Positions 7,972 to 15,391 of a stretch of DNA of 53,985 bases are shown here, piece after piece; within the stretch, counting starts at the first letter, position 1; the number at the start of each line of letters is the position of its first letter. Made by a program: the position numbers and the translations under genes. The DNA comes from Oscillospiraceae bacterium (GTDB taxonomy: Bacteria > Bacillota > Clostridia > Oscillospirales > Oscillospiraceae): contig JAFWGE010000017.1 of assembly GCA_017512485.1 (NCBI GenBank), positions 1-53,985 on the forward strand, read 5' to 3'. Below the pieces are notes generated by a model. The model did no database searches, was not told where the DNA came from, and saw only the letters and a program-made list of their open reading frames with translations.

Positions 7972-9414
7972 ATGGCTGTTAACAACACCCTGCTTTGTGA
8001 CTACTATGAGCTTACTATGGCCAACGGCTACTTCCTCTCCGGCGCCAAAGACACCGTAAGTTACTTCGACGTGTTCTTTCGCAACGTACCTGACGGCGGC
8101 GGTTTTGCTATAGCGGCGGGCCTTGAGCAGATAATAGAGTACATACAGAACCTCACTTTCACCGAGGAGGATATAACATATCTGCGCTCCAAGGGCGTGT
8201 TTGACGAGGGTTTCCTCAACTACCTGCGAACCTTCCGCTTCACTGGTGATCTGTATTCCGTACCCGAGGGCACCCCTGTGTTTCCCAACGAACCCATCCT
8301 TACGGTCAGAGCCCCTGCCATGGAAGCTCAGTTCATGGAGACGTTCCTGCTGCTGACCCTCAACCACCAGAGCCTCATCGCCACCAAGGCCAATCGCGTG
8401 GTCAGGGCTGCCAAAGGCCGCCCGATCTCCGAGTTCGGCTCCCGGCGCGCCCATGGGCCTGATGCAGCGGTATTCGGGGCCAGGGCCGCGTACATAGGTG
8501 GCTGCGCCGGAACCGCCTGCACCATATCTGACAGACTCTTCGGTGTGCCTGCCGGCGGCACGATGGCCCACTCCTGGGTGCAGATGTTCAGCAGCGAGTA
8601 CGAGGCCTTCATTACCTACTGCAAAGTCTATCCCAAAAACCCCTGCCTTTTGGTGGATACCTACAACGTCCTTCGCAGCGGAGTACCTAATGCCATCAGA
8701 GTTTTCAAAGAGATGTTCGGAGATGACACTGACGGCACCGGCTGCTCCATCCGCATAGATTCAGGAGACCTCACTTATCTTTCCTCCACCGCCAGGCAGA
8801 TGCTGGATGGGGCTGGACTCACCGGCTGTAAAATAGTGGCCTCCAACGCTCTGGACGAGTATATAATCAGAGATCTGTTGCTTCAGGGCGCCCAGATAGA
8901 CTCCTTTGGTGTGGGCGAACGCCTCATAACCTCCCGCAGCACCCCGGTGTTCGGCGCTGTCTACAAACTGTGTGCTGTGGAAAAGAACGGCGTAGTGATC
9001 CCCAGGATAAAGATAAGCGAGAACCCTCAGAAAATCACTACTCCCCATTTTAAGAAGGTCTACCGCATCTATGAGCACTCCAAGGCTATCGCCGACTATA
9101 TATGCATCCACGACGAAGAGCCGGACTTCACTAAACCTCTGGATCTGTTCGACCCGGATTACATATGGAAGCGCAAGCTCCTCACCGACTACACCGCAGA
9201 GGAACTGCTGATACCCATCTTCAAAGGCGGCGAGCTGGTGTACGAATGTCCCCCCCTTAAGGACGTCAGGGATTACTGCGCCGCCCAGGTAGACAGGCAG
9301 TGGGATGAAGTCAAACGGTTTGAGAACCCCCACAACTACTATGTGGACCTTTCCCAGAAGCTGTGGCATGTCAAACAGGACCTGTTGGCTGTGGGTGCGG
9401 GAGCCGTGATATGA
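7972..9414 (+). CDS. pncB: Nicotinate phosphoribosyltransferase
   Basis: A 480-residue type II phosphoribosyltransferase that makes nicotinate mononucleotide from nicotinate and PRPP in NAD salvage. The N-terminal LLCDYYELTMANGY signature, the SEFGSRRAHGPDAAV motif and the IRIDSGDL segment fit the family, and the length matches the clostridial form. The start is set at ATG 7972, 11 bases after AAAGAAAGG; an in-frame TTG at 7963 is only 2 bases from that ribosome site and is rejected. It overlaps the LRR gene downstream by ATGA. Confidence 0.93.
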   Translation: MAVNNTLLCDYYELTMANGYFLSGAKDTVSYFDVFFRNVPDGGGFAIAAGLEQIIEYIQNLTFTEEDITYLRSKGVFDEGFLNYLRTFRFTGDLYSVPEGTPVFPNEPILTVRAPAMEAQFMETFLLLTLNHQSLIATKANRVVRAAKGRPISEFGSRRAHGPDAAVFGARAAYIGGCAGTACTISDRLFGVPAGGTMAHSWVQMFSSEYEAFITYCKVYPKNPCLLVDTYNVLRSGVPNAIRVFKEMFGDDTDGTGCSIRIDSGDLTYLSSTARQMLDGAGLTGCKIVASNALDEYIIRDLLLQGAQIDSFGVGERLITSRSTPVFGAVYKLCAVEKNGVVIPRIKISENPQKITTPHFKKVYRIYEHSKAIADYICIHDEEPDFTKPLDLFDPDYIWKRKLLTDYTAEELLIPIFKGGELVYECPPLKDVRDYCAAQVDRQWDEVKRFENPHNYYVDLSQKLWHVKQDLLAVGAGAVI

Positions 9415-11144
9415 AAGAGCTTCGGGGCGGACACATCGCGGCGATAATCGTCATCATACTGCTATGCCTCGCAGTACTGGGGGGGGCCATATTCTGGCAT
9501 TTTTTCGACTCCGAGGCCTCCTCTGTGTGGCAGTGGGGAGCCCTGCGTTTTCGGGATCTTGGCATGGAAAGGGTCTCCCAGGCTTTCTTCGCCCGCTCCG
9601 TGGGGCGGGACTCCTCCAACACCGGCTCATGGACCGCATCCGCCCAGCTGTATCTTGATCAGAAGGACTACTCCTCCGCCGAGAGGACCTTAACTGAAGC
9701 CATAAGCAAGAATCCCGACGAAGCGGGGCTGTATACGCTGCTCTGTATGGCGTACGTGGACCAGGATAAACTGTCCGACGCCGTGGCGCTCCTGGACGGA
9801 GCCTCCCCGGTTGCAACGCAGGCGCTTGAACCGCTGCGTCCTGACCCTCCCACAGCCTCCATGCCGGAAGGAGACTACGATCGGCTCATAACCGTAAGCA
9901 TAACCGGCGGGGGCAACGGGGTTTGCTCTTGTATGAACAGTGATTTTCCCTCTGTGTCCGGTATTTCAGAAAGCCAGACATACCACCCTGGAGAGGGTGA
10001 AAATACCATACTGGCCCTCAGTATCTCCGGAGACGGACTCGTAAGCCGCCTGGCCGATTTCTCCTATATCCTTACCGGCGTCAGCCGCGCCGTAATGTTT
10101 GAAGACCCTGCGACGGAGGCTATGATCCGTTCCGCCCTGGGCAGTGAGCGGGACGTAATGGTGACCACCGATGATCTGGCCACTCTTACGGAACTCACGG
10201 TTCCTCCCGCCTCTGACGGTTCCGCGCTGGCTCTGGGGGATCTGGCAAAACTGTCAAATCTTGCATCACTCTGTGTGGACGGTGTCACCTGCTCTGACTG
10301 GAGCTTCCTTGAAAGCCTTACCCAGCTGAAAAAGCTCCACGCATCTGGTTGTTCACTCACCGCCGATGATCTGGCGCATCTCGGCGGGCTCACAAGACTG
10401 GAGGAACTCTATCTGTCAGACAATCTTATAGGCGGCATTGAGTCTCTGCGTGGCTGCGTGTCGCTCAGAGTGCTGGACGTCAGTGGGAACAGTGTACGCA
10501 GACTGGACCCCCTGGCCGGGCTCACAGAACTGAGGGATCTGGATCTCAGTTACAATGCGGTAACCTCCATCGACCCTCTGGAGGAGCTTGTGATGCTCAG
10601 GCGGCTTGACTGCAGTTACCTTCTGATAAGCGATATCAGTGCCCTCACTGGGAAGATACGCCTTGAGGACTTTTCCTTCGACTACTGCAGCGTAACGGAT
10701 CTCTCGCCCCTTGGTACCTGTTCCGCCCTGCGCCGTGTCTCCGGCCGCAGCAACCAGATAATAAACCTTGACGCCCTGGCGGACTGCGTATCCCTCTCGA
10801 GCATAGATTTTTCCCGAAACAACATAACCGACGCCTCGGGTATATGCGGTCTGGACACCCTGATTTACGCAGATCTGGGCACCAATTATATTTCACAGCT
10901 GCCCGAAGGCATGACAGGAATGAAACGGCTTTCCACGCTGGTGATATCCCGCAACGGTATCTCCTCCCTGGATCCTTTGGCAGGTATGGCTGCGCTGGAG
11001 AATCTGGACCTTGAGTATAACAGTGTTTCCACCTTGGAACCTCTGTCCCTCTGTCCGTCCCTGAAAACGGTGAAAGCTTTCGGCAATGCTGCTGCGCTCA
11101 TGATCGGCAATCTGGAGGAGAACGGTGTTATTGTTTACAGATAA
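9411..11144 (+). CDS. Membrane-anchored TPR and leucine-rich-repeat protein
   Basis: 577 residues. An N-terminal hydrophobic segment (about 9-30) without a clear signal-peptidase site suggests a membrane anchor with the rest outside the cell. Residues 60-140 look like two TPR-type helical repeats (SAQLYLDQKDYSSAERTL and the following helix pair). From about 265 on there are roughly a dozen 22-residue leucine-rich repeats of the internalin SDS22 type, for example LTRLEELYLSDNLIGGIESL and LTELRDLDLSYNAVTSIDPL. Such repeats make a binding surface for proteins or glycans. The start ATG overlaps the pncB stop (ATGA); an in-frame upstream start inside pncB is less likely. The biochemical link to NAD salvage is unclear. 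Confidence 0.8.
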   Translation: MKELRGGHIAAIIVIILLCLAVLGGAIFWHFFDSEASSVWQWGALRFRDLGMERVSQAFFARSVGRDSSNTGSWTASAQLYLDQKDYSSAERTLTEAISKNPDEAGLYTLLCMAYVDQDKLSDAVALLDGASPVATQALEPLRPDPPTASMPEGDYDRLITVSITGGGNGVCSCMNSDFPSVSGISESQTYHPGEGENTILALSISGDGLVSRLADFSYILTGVSRAVMFEDPATEAMIRSALGSERDVMVTTDDLATLTELTVPPASDGSALALGDLAKLSNLASLCVDGVTCSDWSFLESLTQLKKLHASGCSLTADDLAHLGGLTRLEELYLSDNLIGGIESLRGCVSLRVLDVSGNSVRRLDPLAGLTELRDLDLSYNAVTSIDPLEELVMLRRLDCSYLLISDISALTGKIRLEDFSFDYCSVTDLSPLGTCSALRRVSGRSNQIINLDALADCVSLSSIDFSRNNITDASGICGLDTLIYADLGTNYISQLPEGMTGMKRLSTLVISRNGISSLDPLAGMAALENLDLEYNSVSTLEPLSLCPSLKTVKAFGNAAALMIGNLEENGVIVYR

Positions 11145-11215
11145 GCCGTCCTCAGGGCAGAAAAGCGTCACCGTGCACATACTGCGCCCAGTTTTTTAAT
11201 AATGTTTTGTTATTT

Positions 11216-11246
11216 TTGTGGACTGCATCTACAAAATATGTTAAAA
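11216..11246 (+). promoter_or_regulatory. Weak promoter candidate before the third URO-D gene
   Basis: TTGTGG (11216-11221) with TATGTT (15-bp spacer) or TTAAAA (19-bp spacer). AT-rich context, but neither spacing is ideal. Confidence 0.35.
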
Positions 11247-11305
11247 TCCTATCAGGCAACAAACGATCATTTATTCGCAAAATGATCCATACAGGAGGAA
11301 TACTT

Positions 11306-12313
11306 ATGACAGAAAGAGAGAACATATTGCGCTTATTCCGTGGAGAGATGCCCGCCTGGCTGCCCAAATACGGCGGTCTTGGCGCCGGTCCCGCAAGCAA
11401 AGCCCCAACTGCCAACGTGATGGTCAGTTTCATGGACGGCTTCACAAAGGACGGCTCCAAGGATATCTGGGGCGTGCCTTACATGGGCGCGGAGAGCGTC
11501 AACGGCGCAACCATGCCGGCCCCTGGCGTACACATCCTCGAGGACATCACCGAATGGAGGGACGTTATTAAAGCCCCCAATCTGGACGAGATCGACTTTG
11601 AGAAAATGGCTGCCAAAGACTGTGCCGACGTGGACAGAGTAAACTCTGCCATGGGCCTCAGCCTATATTGTTGTTGGCTGCAGGGGCTCATCAGTTTCAT
11701 GGGCTTTGAGGAAGCTCTGGTCTCCTTCTACGAAGAGCCGGAAGAGGCTCACGCCCTGCTGGAGTATGTGGGCAACTTCCTAAACGACACTCTCAAACGC
11801 GCTATCGTCACCTACAAGCCGGACTTCGTAATGTTCACTGAGGACTCTGCCGCCGCCGGAGCGCCTTTCATCTCCGTTGAGATGTACAGGGAGTTCCTGA
11901 AGCCCGTATACAAGAGCTACTGCGACATAGCCCTCAACGCCGGTCTCCCCGTGGTACACCACAACTGCGGCTTCTGCCAGGACTACATCCCCGAGTGGAT
12001 AGACCTGGGAGTGGGTGCATGGGAACCCGCTCAGGTTATGAACGATCTGGACGCCATCAAAGCCACATACGGCCGCAAACTGGCCATATGCGGCGGCTGG
12101 GACCCCAACACCCCCGCCATGCAGCCGGGTGCTTCCGAGGAAGTAGTACGCGAGACTGTAAGGGCATATATAGACAGGTTTGCCCCCGACGGAGGCTTCG
12201 GTTTCTGCGCCCACGGCCTGAAGATCAAATCCACTGAGGAAGACTTCCAACGCCACAAGTGGATCCAAGACGAGTACGAGCAATACGGCCGCCACTGGTA
12301 CGACCATCACTGA
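11306..12313 (+). CDS. URO-D family protein, methyltransferase-like (third paralogue)
   Basis: A 335-residue URO-D superfamily protein. VVHHNCG (His219, Cys221) plus a downstream LAICGGWD (Cys262) give the complete His-x-Cys...Cys pattern known for zinc in MtaA/MtbA-type corrinoid methyltransferases. Of the three paralogues here it has the best match to a catalytic zinc site. The start is ATG 11306, 8-9 bases after AGGAGG; upstream in-frame codons run through the promoter region. It is flanked by a weak promoter and a strong terminator, so it stands alone. The substrate is unknown. Confidence 0.87.
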   Translation: MTERENILRLFRGEMPAWLPKYGGLGAGPASKAPTANVMVSFMDGFTKDGSKDIWGVPYMGAESVNGATMPAPGVHILEDITEWRDVIKAPNLDEIDFEKMAAKDCADVDRVNSAMGLSLYCCWLQGLISFMGFEEALVSFYEEPEEAHALLEYVGNFLNDTLKRAIVTYKPDFVMFTEDSAAAGAPFISVEMYREFLKPVYKSYCDIALNAGLPVVHHNCGFCQDYIPEWIDLGVGAWEPAQVMNDLDAIKATYGRKLAICGGWDPNTPAMQPGASEEVVRETVRAYIDRFAPDGGFGFCAHGLKIKSTEEDFQRHKWIQDEYEQYGRHWYDHH

Positions 12314-12326
12314 GAAAACCCAACGG

Positions 12327-12358
12327 GCCGGGGAGGCATACGCCCTCCCCGGCTTTTT
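12327..12358 (+). terminator. Strong terminator after the third URO-D gene
   Basis: GCCGGGGAGG (12327-12336) pairs with CCTCCCCGGC (12344-12353), followed by TTTTT. Confidence 0.9.
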
Positions 12359-12424
12359 CCGCGCGCCGTGTCCACGCTTCCGTGTGAGACGGGAACGCTG
12401 CAGTATTTCACGGAGGTCAGCCAC

Positions 12425-13132
12425 ATGTATGAAAACAGTTTACAGTTCCTTGACGTAAAGCATCTTCTCAACTTTGAGTGCTATCTTTTGTATGAAACCG
12501 ACGTATACTGGAATATGATCATGTGGGACATTCTTGCAAAACACGGCCTCACATCTTACACCTCGGATAAGGAGCGTACGGAAGTTATTCTTCGGGCAGT
12601 CTCTCTGGCCATGCTGCGCTGCGAGTGGCAGTATGTCACCAGTGGGAATACCTGCCGGTTGGAATGGTTGGTCAGCGACGCCATGGAGATGACATCTGAG
12701 TTCAGCATAGGTCAGCTATGGGGTATGTCCGGCAGGGAATTCAGTTCAAATATATGTCGGGCTGTCTGCGCTCTGTCGGGAGACATGCGTTCCGGCATAA
12801 TCGACGCCATCAGTCAGGAGTTCCCTCTCCCTGTCCTGTTTTACAGTCTCACCGCCATAACGCAGGAACTCCTTGTCCCATTGGAAATGGACTACTATGA
12901 ATATGCCGATTATGACGACGGCGATCATGACGATGTTTTCGACTGCCAGGAGGAAGTTGAGCTTATACCGCGTTCCGCGTGGGAGTTCTGGGAACAATTC
13001 CGCACACATTTTAAAGAATACGTTAACCTGGCCAAAAAGAACGTCAAAAACTTCAAAAAAGCATACGAGTGGATAACCTCCGGTGCGGCGCCTCGCAGCG
13101 ACATGCCGGATGACAGTTGGTTCGGGGTATAA
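12425..13132 (+). CDS. Hypothetical cytosolic protein
   Basis: 235 residues with no family I recognise. It is rich in aromatic residues and Met, with no signal peptide or membrane segment. An Asp/Tyr-rich acidic stretch near residues 160-180 (DYYEYADYDDGDHDDVFD) precedes a Lys-rich helix (LAKKNVKNFKKAYEW). The ATG at 12425 follows GGAGG at 12412-12416. It sits alone between a terminator and a 340-base gap. Codon use looks like that of its neighbours, so it is probably a real gene. Confidence 0.6.
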   Translation: MYENSLQFLDVKHLLNFECYLLYETDVYWNMIMWDILAKHGLTSYTSDKERTEVILRAVSLAMLRCEWQYVTSGNTCRLEWLVSDAMEMTSEFSIGQLWGMSGREFSSNICRAVCALSGDMRSGIIDAISQEFPLPVLFYSLTAITQELLVPLEMDYYEYADYDDGDHDDVFDCQEEVELIPRSAWEFWEQFRTHFKEYVNLAKKNVKNFKKAYEWITSGAAPRSDMPDDSWFGV

Positions 13133-13413
13133 CACACAACACACTGCGTCGACCTTTTGACGCCGAAACTATCAATAGAAGTACGGCCGCGAAAACATCG
13201 GACATGATCGACCGCTCCGGCAGTCCCACGGAGATATGCATGATGAACAGTCTTATCGGCTGCTCTGCCTATCGCGCAAGCGCCGTTTTCTCACACTGGC
13301 ATCCGGTGTCTCAGGAAGGTTTACGATGTTTGATAAGTTGACATAATTATTCTTATTGTGACATTATGTTGCCTTGTTCGCCCTTTTTTAAATTCCTGAC
13401 AGGATGTTTTGGC
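13133..13413 (+). other. Gap without a convincing gene; possible promoter
   Basis: No supported coding frame or clear terminator. TTGACA (13338-13343) with CATTAT (13362-13367, 18-bp spacer) could be an extra promoter for the small membrane protein downstream. Confidence 0.3.
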
Positions 13414-13441
13414 TTGCGGATATGCCCGCATATGTTAGAAT
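13414..13441 (+). promoter_or_regulatory. Promoter with a palindrome in its spacer
   Basis: TTGCGG (13414-13419), 16-bp spacer, extended -10 TGtTAGAAT (hexamer 13436-13441). The spacer carries the perfect inverted repeat ATATGC-CC-GCATAT (13420-13433), well placed for a repressor. Confidence 0.5.
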
Positions 13442-13473
13442 ATGATCAAATACGATTGTAAAGGAGCCTGATA

Positions 13474-13788
13474 ATGCGAACCGGAGTGACAATATATGGA
13501 GTGATGATCCTGCTGTTCGCGGGTTTCGGCATCCTCTTTGCCCTGGGAAAGGGGCGTGGACTCATCGCCGGCTACAATACAATGTCAGAGGCGGAGCGGG
13601 CTAAATACGACGAAAAGAAGCTCATGAGAATAATGCGCAACGGCATGTTCACCATGGCGGGGTGTACAGCAGTCAGCCTTATCGGGGTACTGATAAAGAG
13701 CAAACCGGTCATGTGGGCAGGGTACGTCATGATATTCACCGTTGCGGTCGTACTGGTCGTCCTCACCAATACGGCGGCAAAGCGGTAA
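13474..13788 (+). CDS. DUF3784 family small membrane protein
   Basis: 104 residues. The sequence FALGKGRGLIAGYNTMSEAERAKYDEKKL is the characteristic DUF3784 core: a first membrane helix, then a conserved loop with AGYNTMS and YDEKKL. Two more hydrophobic helices follow (about 58-75 and 80-98). This family is common in Firmicutes and of unknown function. The ATG follows AAGGAG. It has its own promoter, with an operator-like palindrome, and a bidirectional terminator. Confidence 0.85.
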   Translation: MRTGVTIYGVMILLFAGFGILFALGKGRGLIAGYNTMSEAERAKYDEKKLMRIMRNGMFTMAGCTAVSLIGVLIKSKPVMWAGYVMIFTVAVVLVVLTNTAAKR

Positions 13789-13803
13789 TAAAAAGCGATA
13801 ATA

Positions 13804-13845
13804 AAAACATGGGGAGGTCTGACAACACTTCGCTCCCCATGTTTT
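13804..13845. terminator. Bidirectional terminator between convergent genes
   Basis: AACATGGGGAG (to 13816) pairs with CTCCCCATGTT (from 13833). It is flanked by TTTT on the plus side and a T-run (TTTTTATTAT) on the minus side, so it can serve both the DUF3784 gene and the hydrolase gene facing it. Confidence 0.8.
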
Positions 13846-14005
13846 ATATTCTTGCCTAAATGATTATTTATTATTACCGCCATCTGTAATCAGCCTGGCA
13901 GCAAAAATTATACCCTGTACAGATGTTTCTCAGCATTCATTTTGTAATAGTTGTAAATCAGCTTCCGCGCCTCCGCCCGGGGGCGCTTTCTTTTTGTCCG
14001 TACTT

Positions 14006-15094
14006 CTATAGCCCCAGCGACGCCAGTATCGTTTGTGCGTATAACCTTACTGAGAAGTCGTTGGGGTGGTTTATGCAGTTGCCGGTTATCTCGTAATAGC
14101 TCTTCCCCGCCCTGAGCACCGCCTCGAACACGGAGTGCACCGGGGCAGCGGCCACGCCCTTCTGCATTGCCGCTATGGACTCGAGGGCCTCCTCCATGGC
14201 GCCCAGGGTGTTCACACGGTAGTGGATCATCTCCTCGTTGGGTATCATGGGCGACACCAGCAGGAACTCGCAGTCTGGGCTGTCGGCGCGTATGAGGTCC
14301 ATAATGGTCTCTATGTCCCTCCTGTAGCGCTCCGGGGGATCCGTGGCCCCGTTCATGCCGAAGGCCACCACCGTGAGGTCCGGTCGGAAGGGCCCCACCA
14401 GCTCCCTGGCGTGGTCGATGCCCCACTGGTTGGTGGAGCCCCCTGCGCCGCGGTTGCACTTGTCTATACGTGTATCCAGGCAGGCCCTGCCCAGCGCCGA
14501 GGCCACCAGCTCCGGCCAGGCGGGAAGATACGGCCAGCGGTGACGGTGCAGCCTGAAGGGCTTCGCCGTCCTCACGTCTATGCACTCCTCGTCGCAGCCG
14601 CTGGCCTCCCAGCCGGCGGTTATGCTGTCGCCGTAAAACATGAGACGAAGCTCCCCTCCCTCCCGCAGCTTCTTCATCGTACGGGGCAGGTTGGCGGCTC
14701 CGCAGCGGGGAGTGAAATCCGTCCACCGCGAGGCGTGGGTGTAGGAGGCCAGGCACTGCCAGTGGTAAACGGAGTCGAATATGTCGAAGTACTCCTCGCC
14801 GCCGGGCAGCCGCAGCCAGTCGTGCTCCTCCGCGCCGTCATAGGGCAGGCAGTAGTACCTGCGCTCCAGCACGGGGATGCGGGTATCCGGCGTCAGGACT
14901 ATACGCTTTCCCTCAAGGGCGTAGTCCCGCCCCTCCTCGTACTCGGTCCTGCCGTCGTGCGATACCAGCTTGACGCCGTCCACGGGCTCGCAGAGCAGCG
15001 TTCCCCCGGTCATTCCGCCCTCCGGCGTCTCGGCAAAGCATACGGGTTCCAGCGATATCTCACTGCTCTCCCAGAATTTAGCAAGCATATCCAT
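14006..15094 (-). CDS. SGNH/GDSL-type hydrolase (esterase)
   Basis: 362 residues. The C-terminal two-thirds is an SGNH hydrolase: block I FYGDSITAG (Ser of GDSIT near residue 157), an Asn-containing FGMNGATDP as block III, and NHPND near the C-terminus supplying the catalytic His. Residues 1-140 form a beta-rich N-terminal domain of the kind found in carbohydrate or acetyl-xylan esterases. There is no signal peptide, so it is probably cytosolic. The start is ATG 15094, with GGGGAGG 8 bases upstream; longer in-frame readings lack a ribosome site. It probably removes acetyl or acyl groups from a sugar or lipid; the substrate is not known. Confidence 0.83.
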   Translation of the reverse strand: MDMLAKFWESSEISLEPVCFAETPEGGMTGGTLLCEPVDGVKLVSHDGRTEYEEGRDYALEGKRIVLTPDTRIPVLERRYYCLPYDGAEEHDWLRLPGGEEYFDIFDSVYHWQCLASYTHASRWTDFTPRCGAANLPRTMKKLREGGELRLMFYGDSITAGWEASGCDEECIDVRTAKPFRLHRHRWPYLPAWPELVASALGRACLDTRIDKCNRGAGGSTNQWGIDHARELVGPFRPDLTVVAFGMNGATDPPERYRRDIETIMDLIRADSPDCEFLLVSPMIPNEEMIHYRVNTLGAMEEALESIAAMQKGVAAAPVHSVFEAVLRAGKSYYEITGNCINHPNDFSVRLYAQTILASLGL

Positions 15095-15186
15095 ATAAAC
15101 GTCCTCCCCTTGCGGCGGGCTATCCCGCGGTCTTCCTGTACGTATCCTCATGCCGCGGCGCTTACCGCGGCTCTCTTTCTTTACGG

Positions 15187-15215
15187 ATAATACACCCGCG
15201 AGGGAAAAAAGGCAA
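15187..15215 (-). promoter_or_regulatory. Promoter for the GDSL hydrolase
   Basis: Minus strand: TTGCCT (15215-15210), 17-bp spacer, TATTAT (15192-15187). Divergent from the promoter at 15287. Confidence 0.7.
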
Positions 15216-15286
15216 CGCATAATACGGGGCTCTCAAATCTCTTCCTCCATCCTCCAAAAGCCCCCTGCCCCGCTCCTCATTTTCCC

Positions 15287-15315
15287 TTGTTCCCACCCCG
15301 CCTCTGTGCTAAAAT
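15287..15315 (+). promoter_or_regulatory. Extended -10 promoter for the giant secreted protein
   Basis: TTGTTC (15287-15292), 17-bp spacer, TGcTAAAAT with hexamer at 15310-15315. The leader is about 70 bases. Confidence 0.7.
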
Positions 15316-15391
15316 GAAACTGGTAAATTATACCCCATTCTTTTGCGCCGCTTCACAGTTTCCCTGTGCCCGGCGCCCGGGAGGTATTCAT

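Noticed and set aside
13908..14756. Arg/Gly/Pro-rich open frame on the minus strand
   Set aside because: It is a second frame of the GDSL hydrolase DNA; composition and lack of motifs mark it as a shadow.
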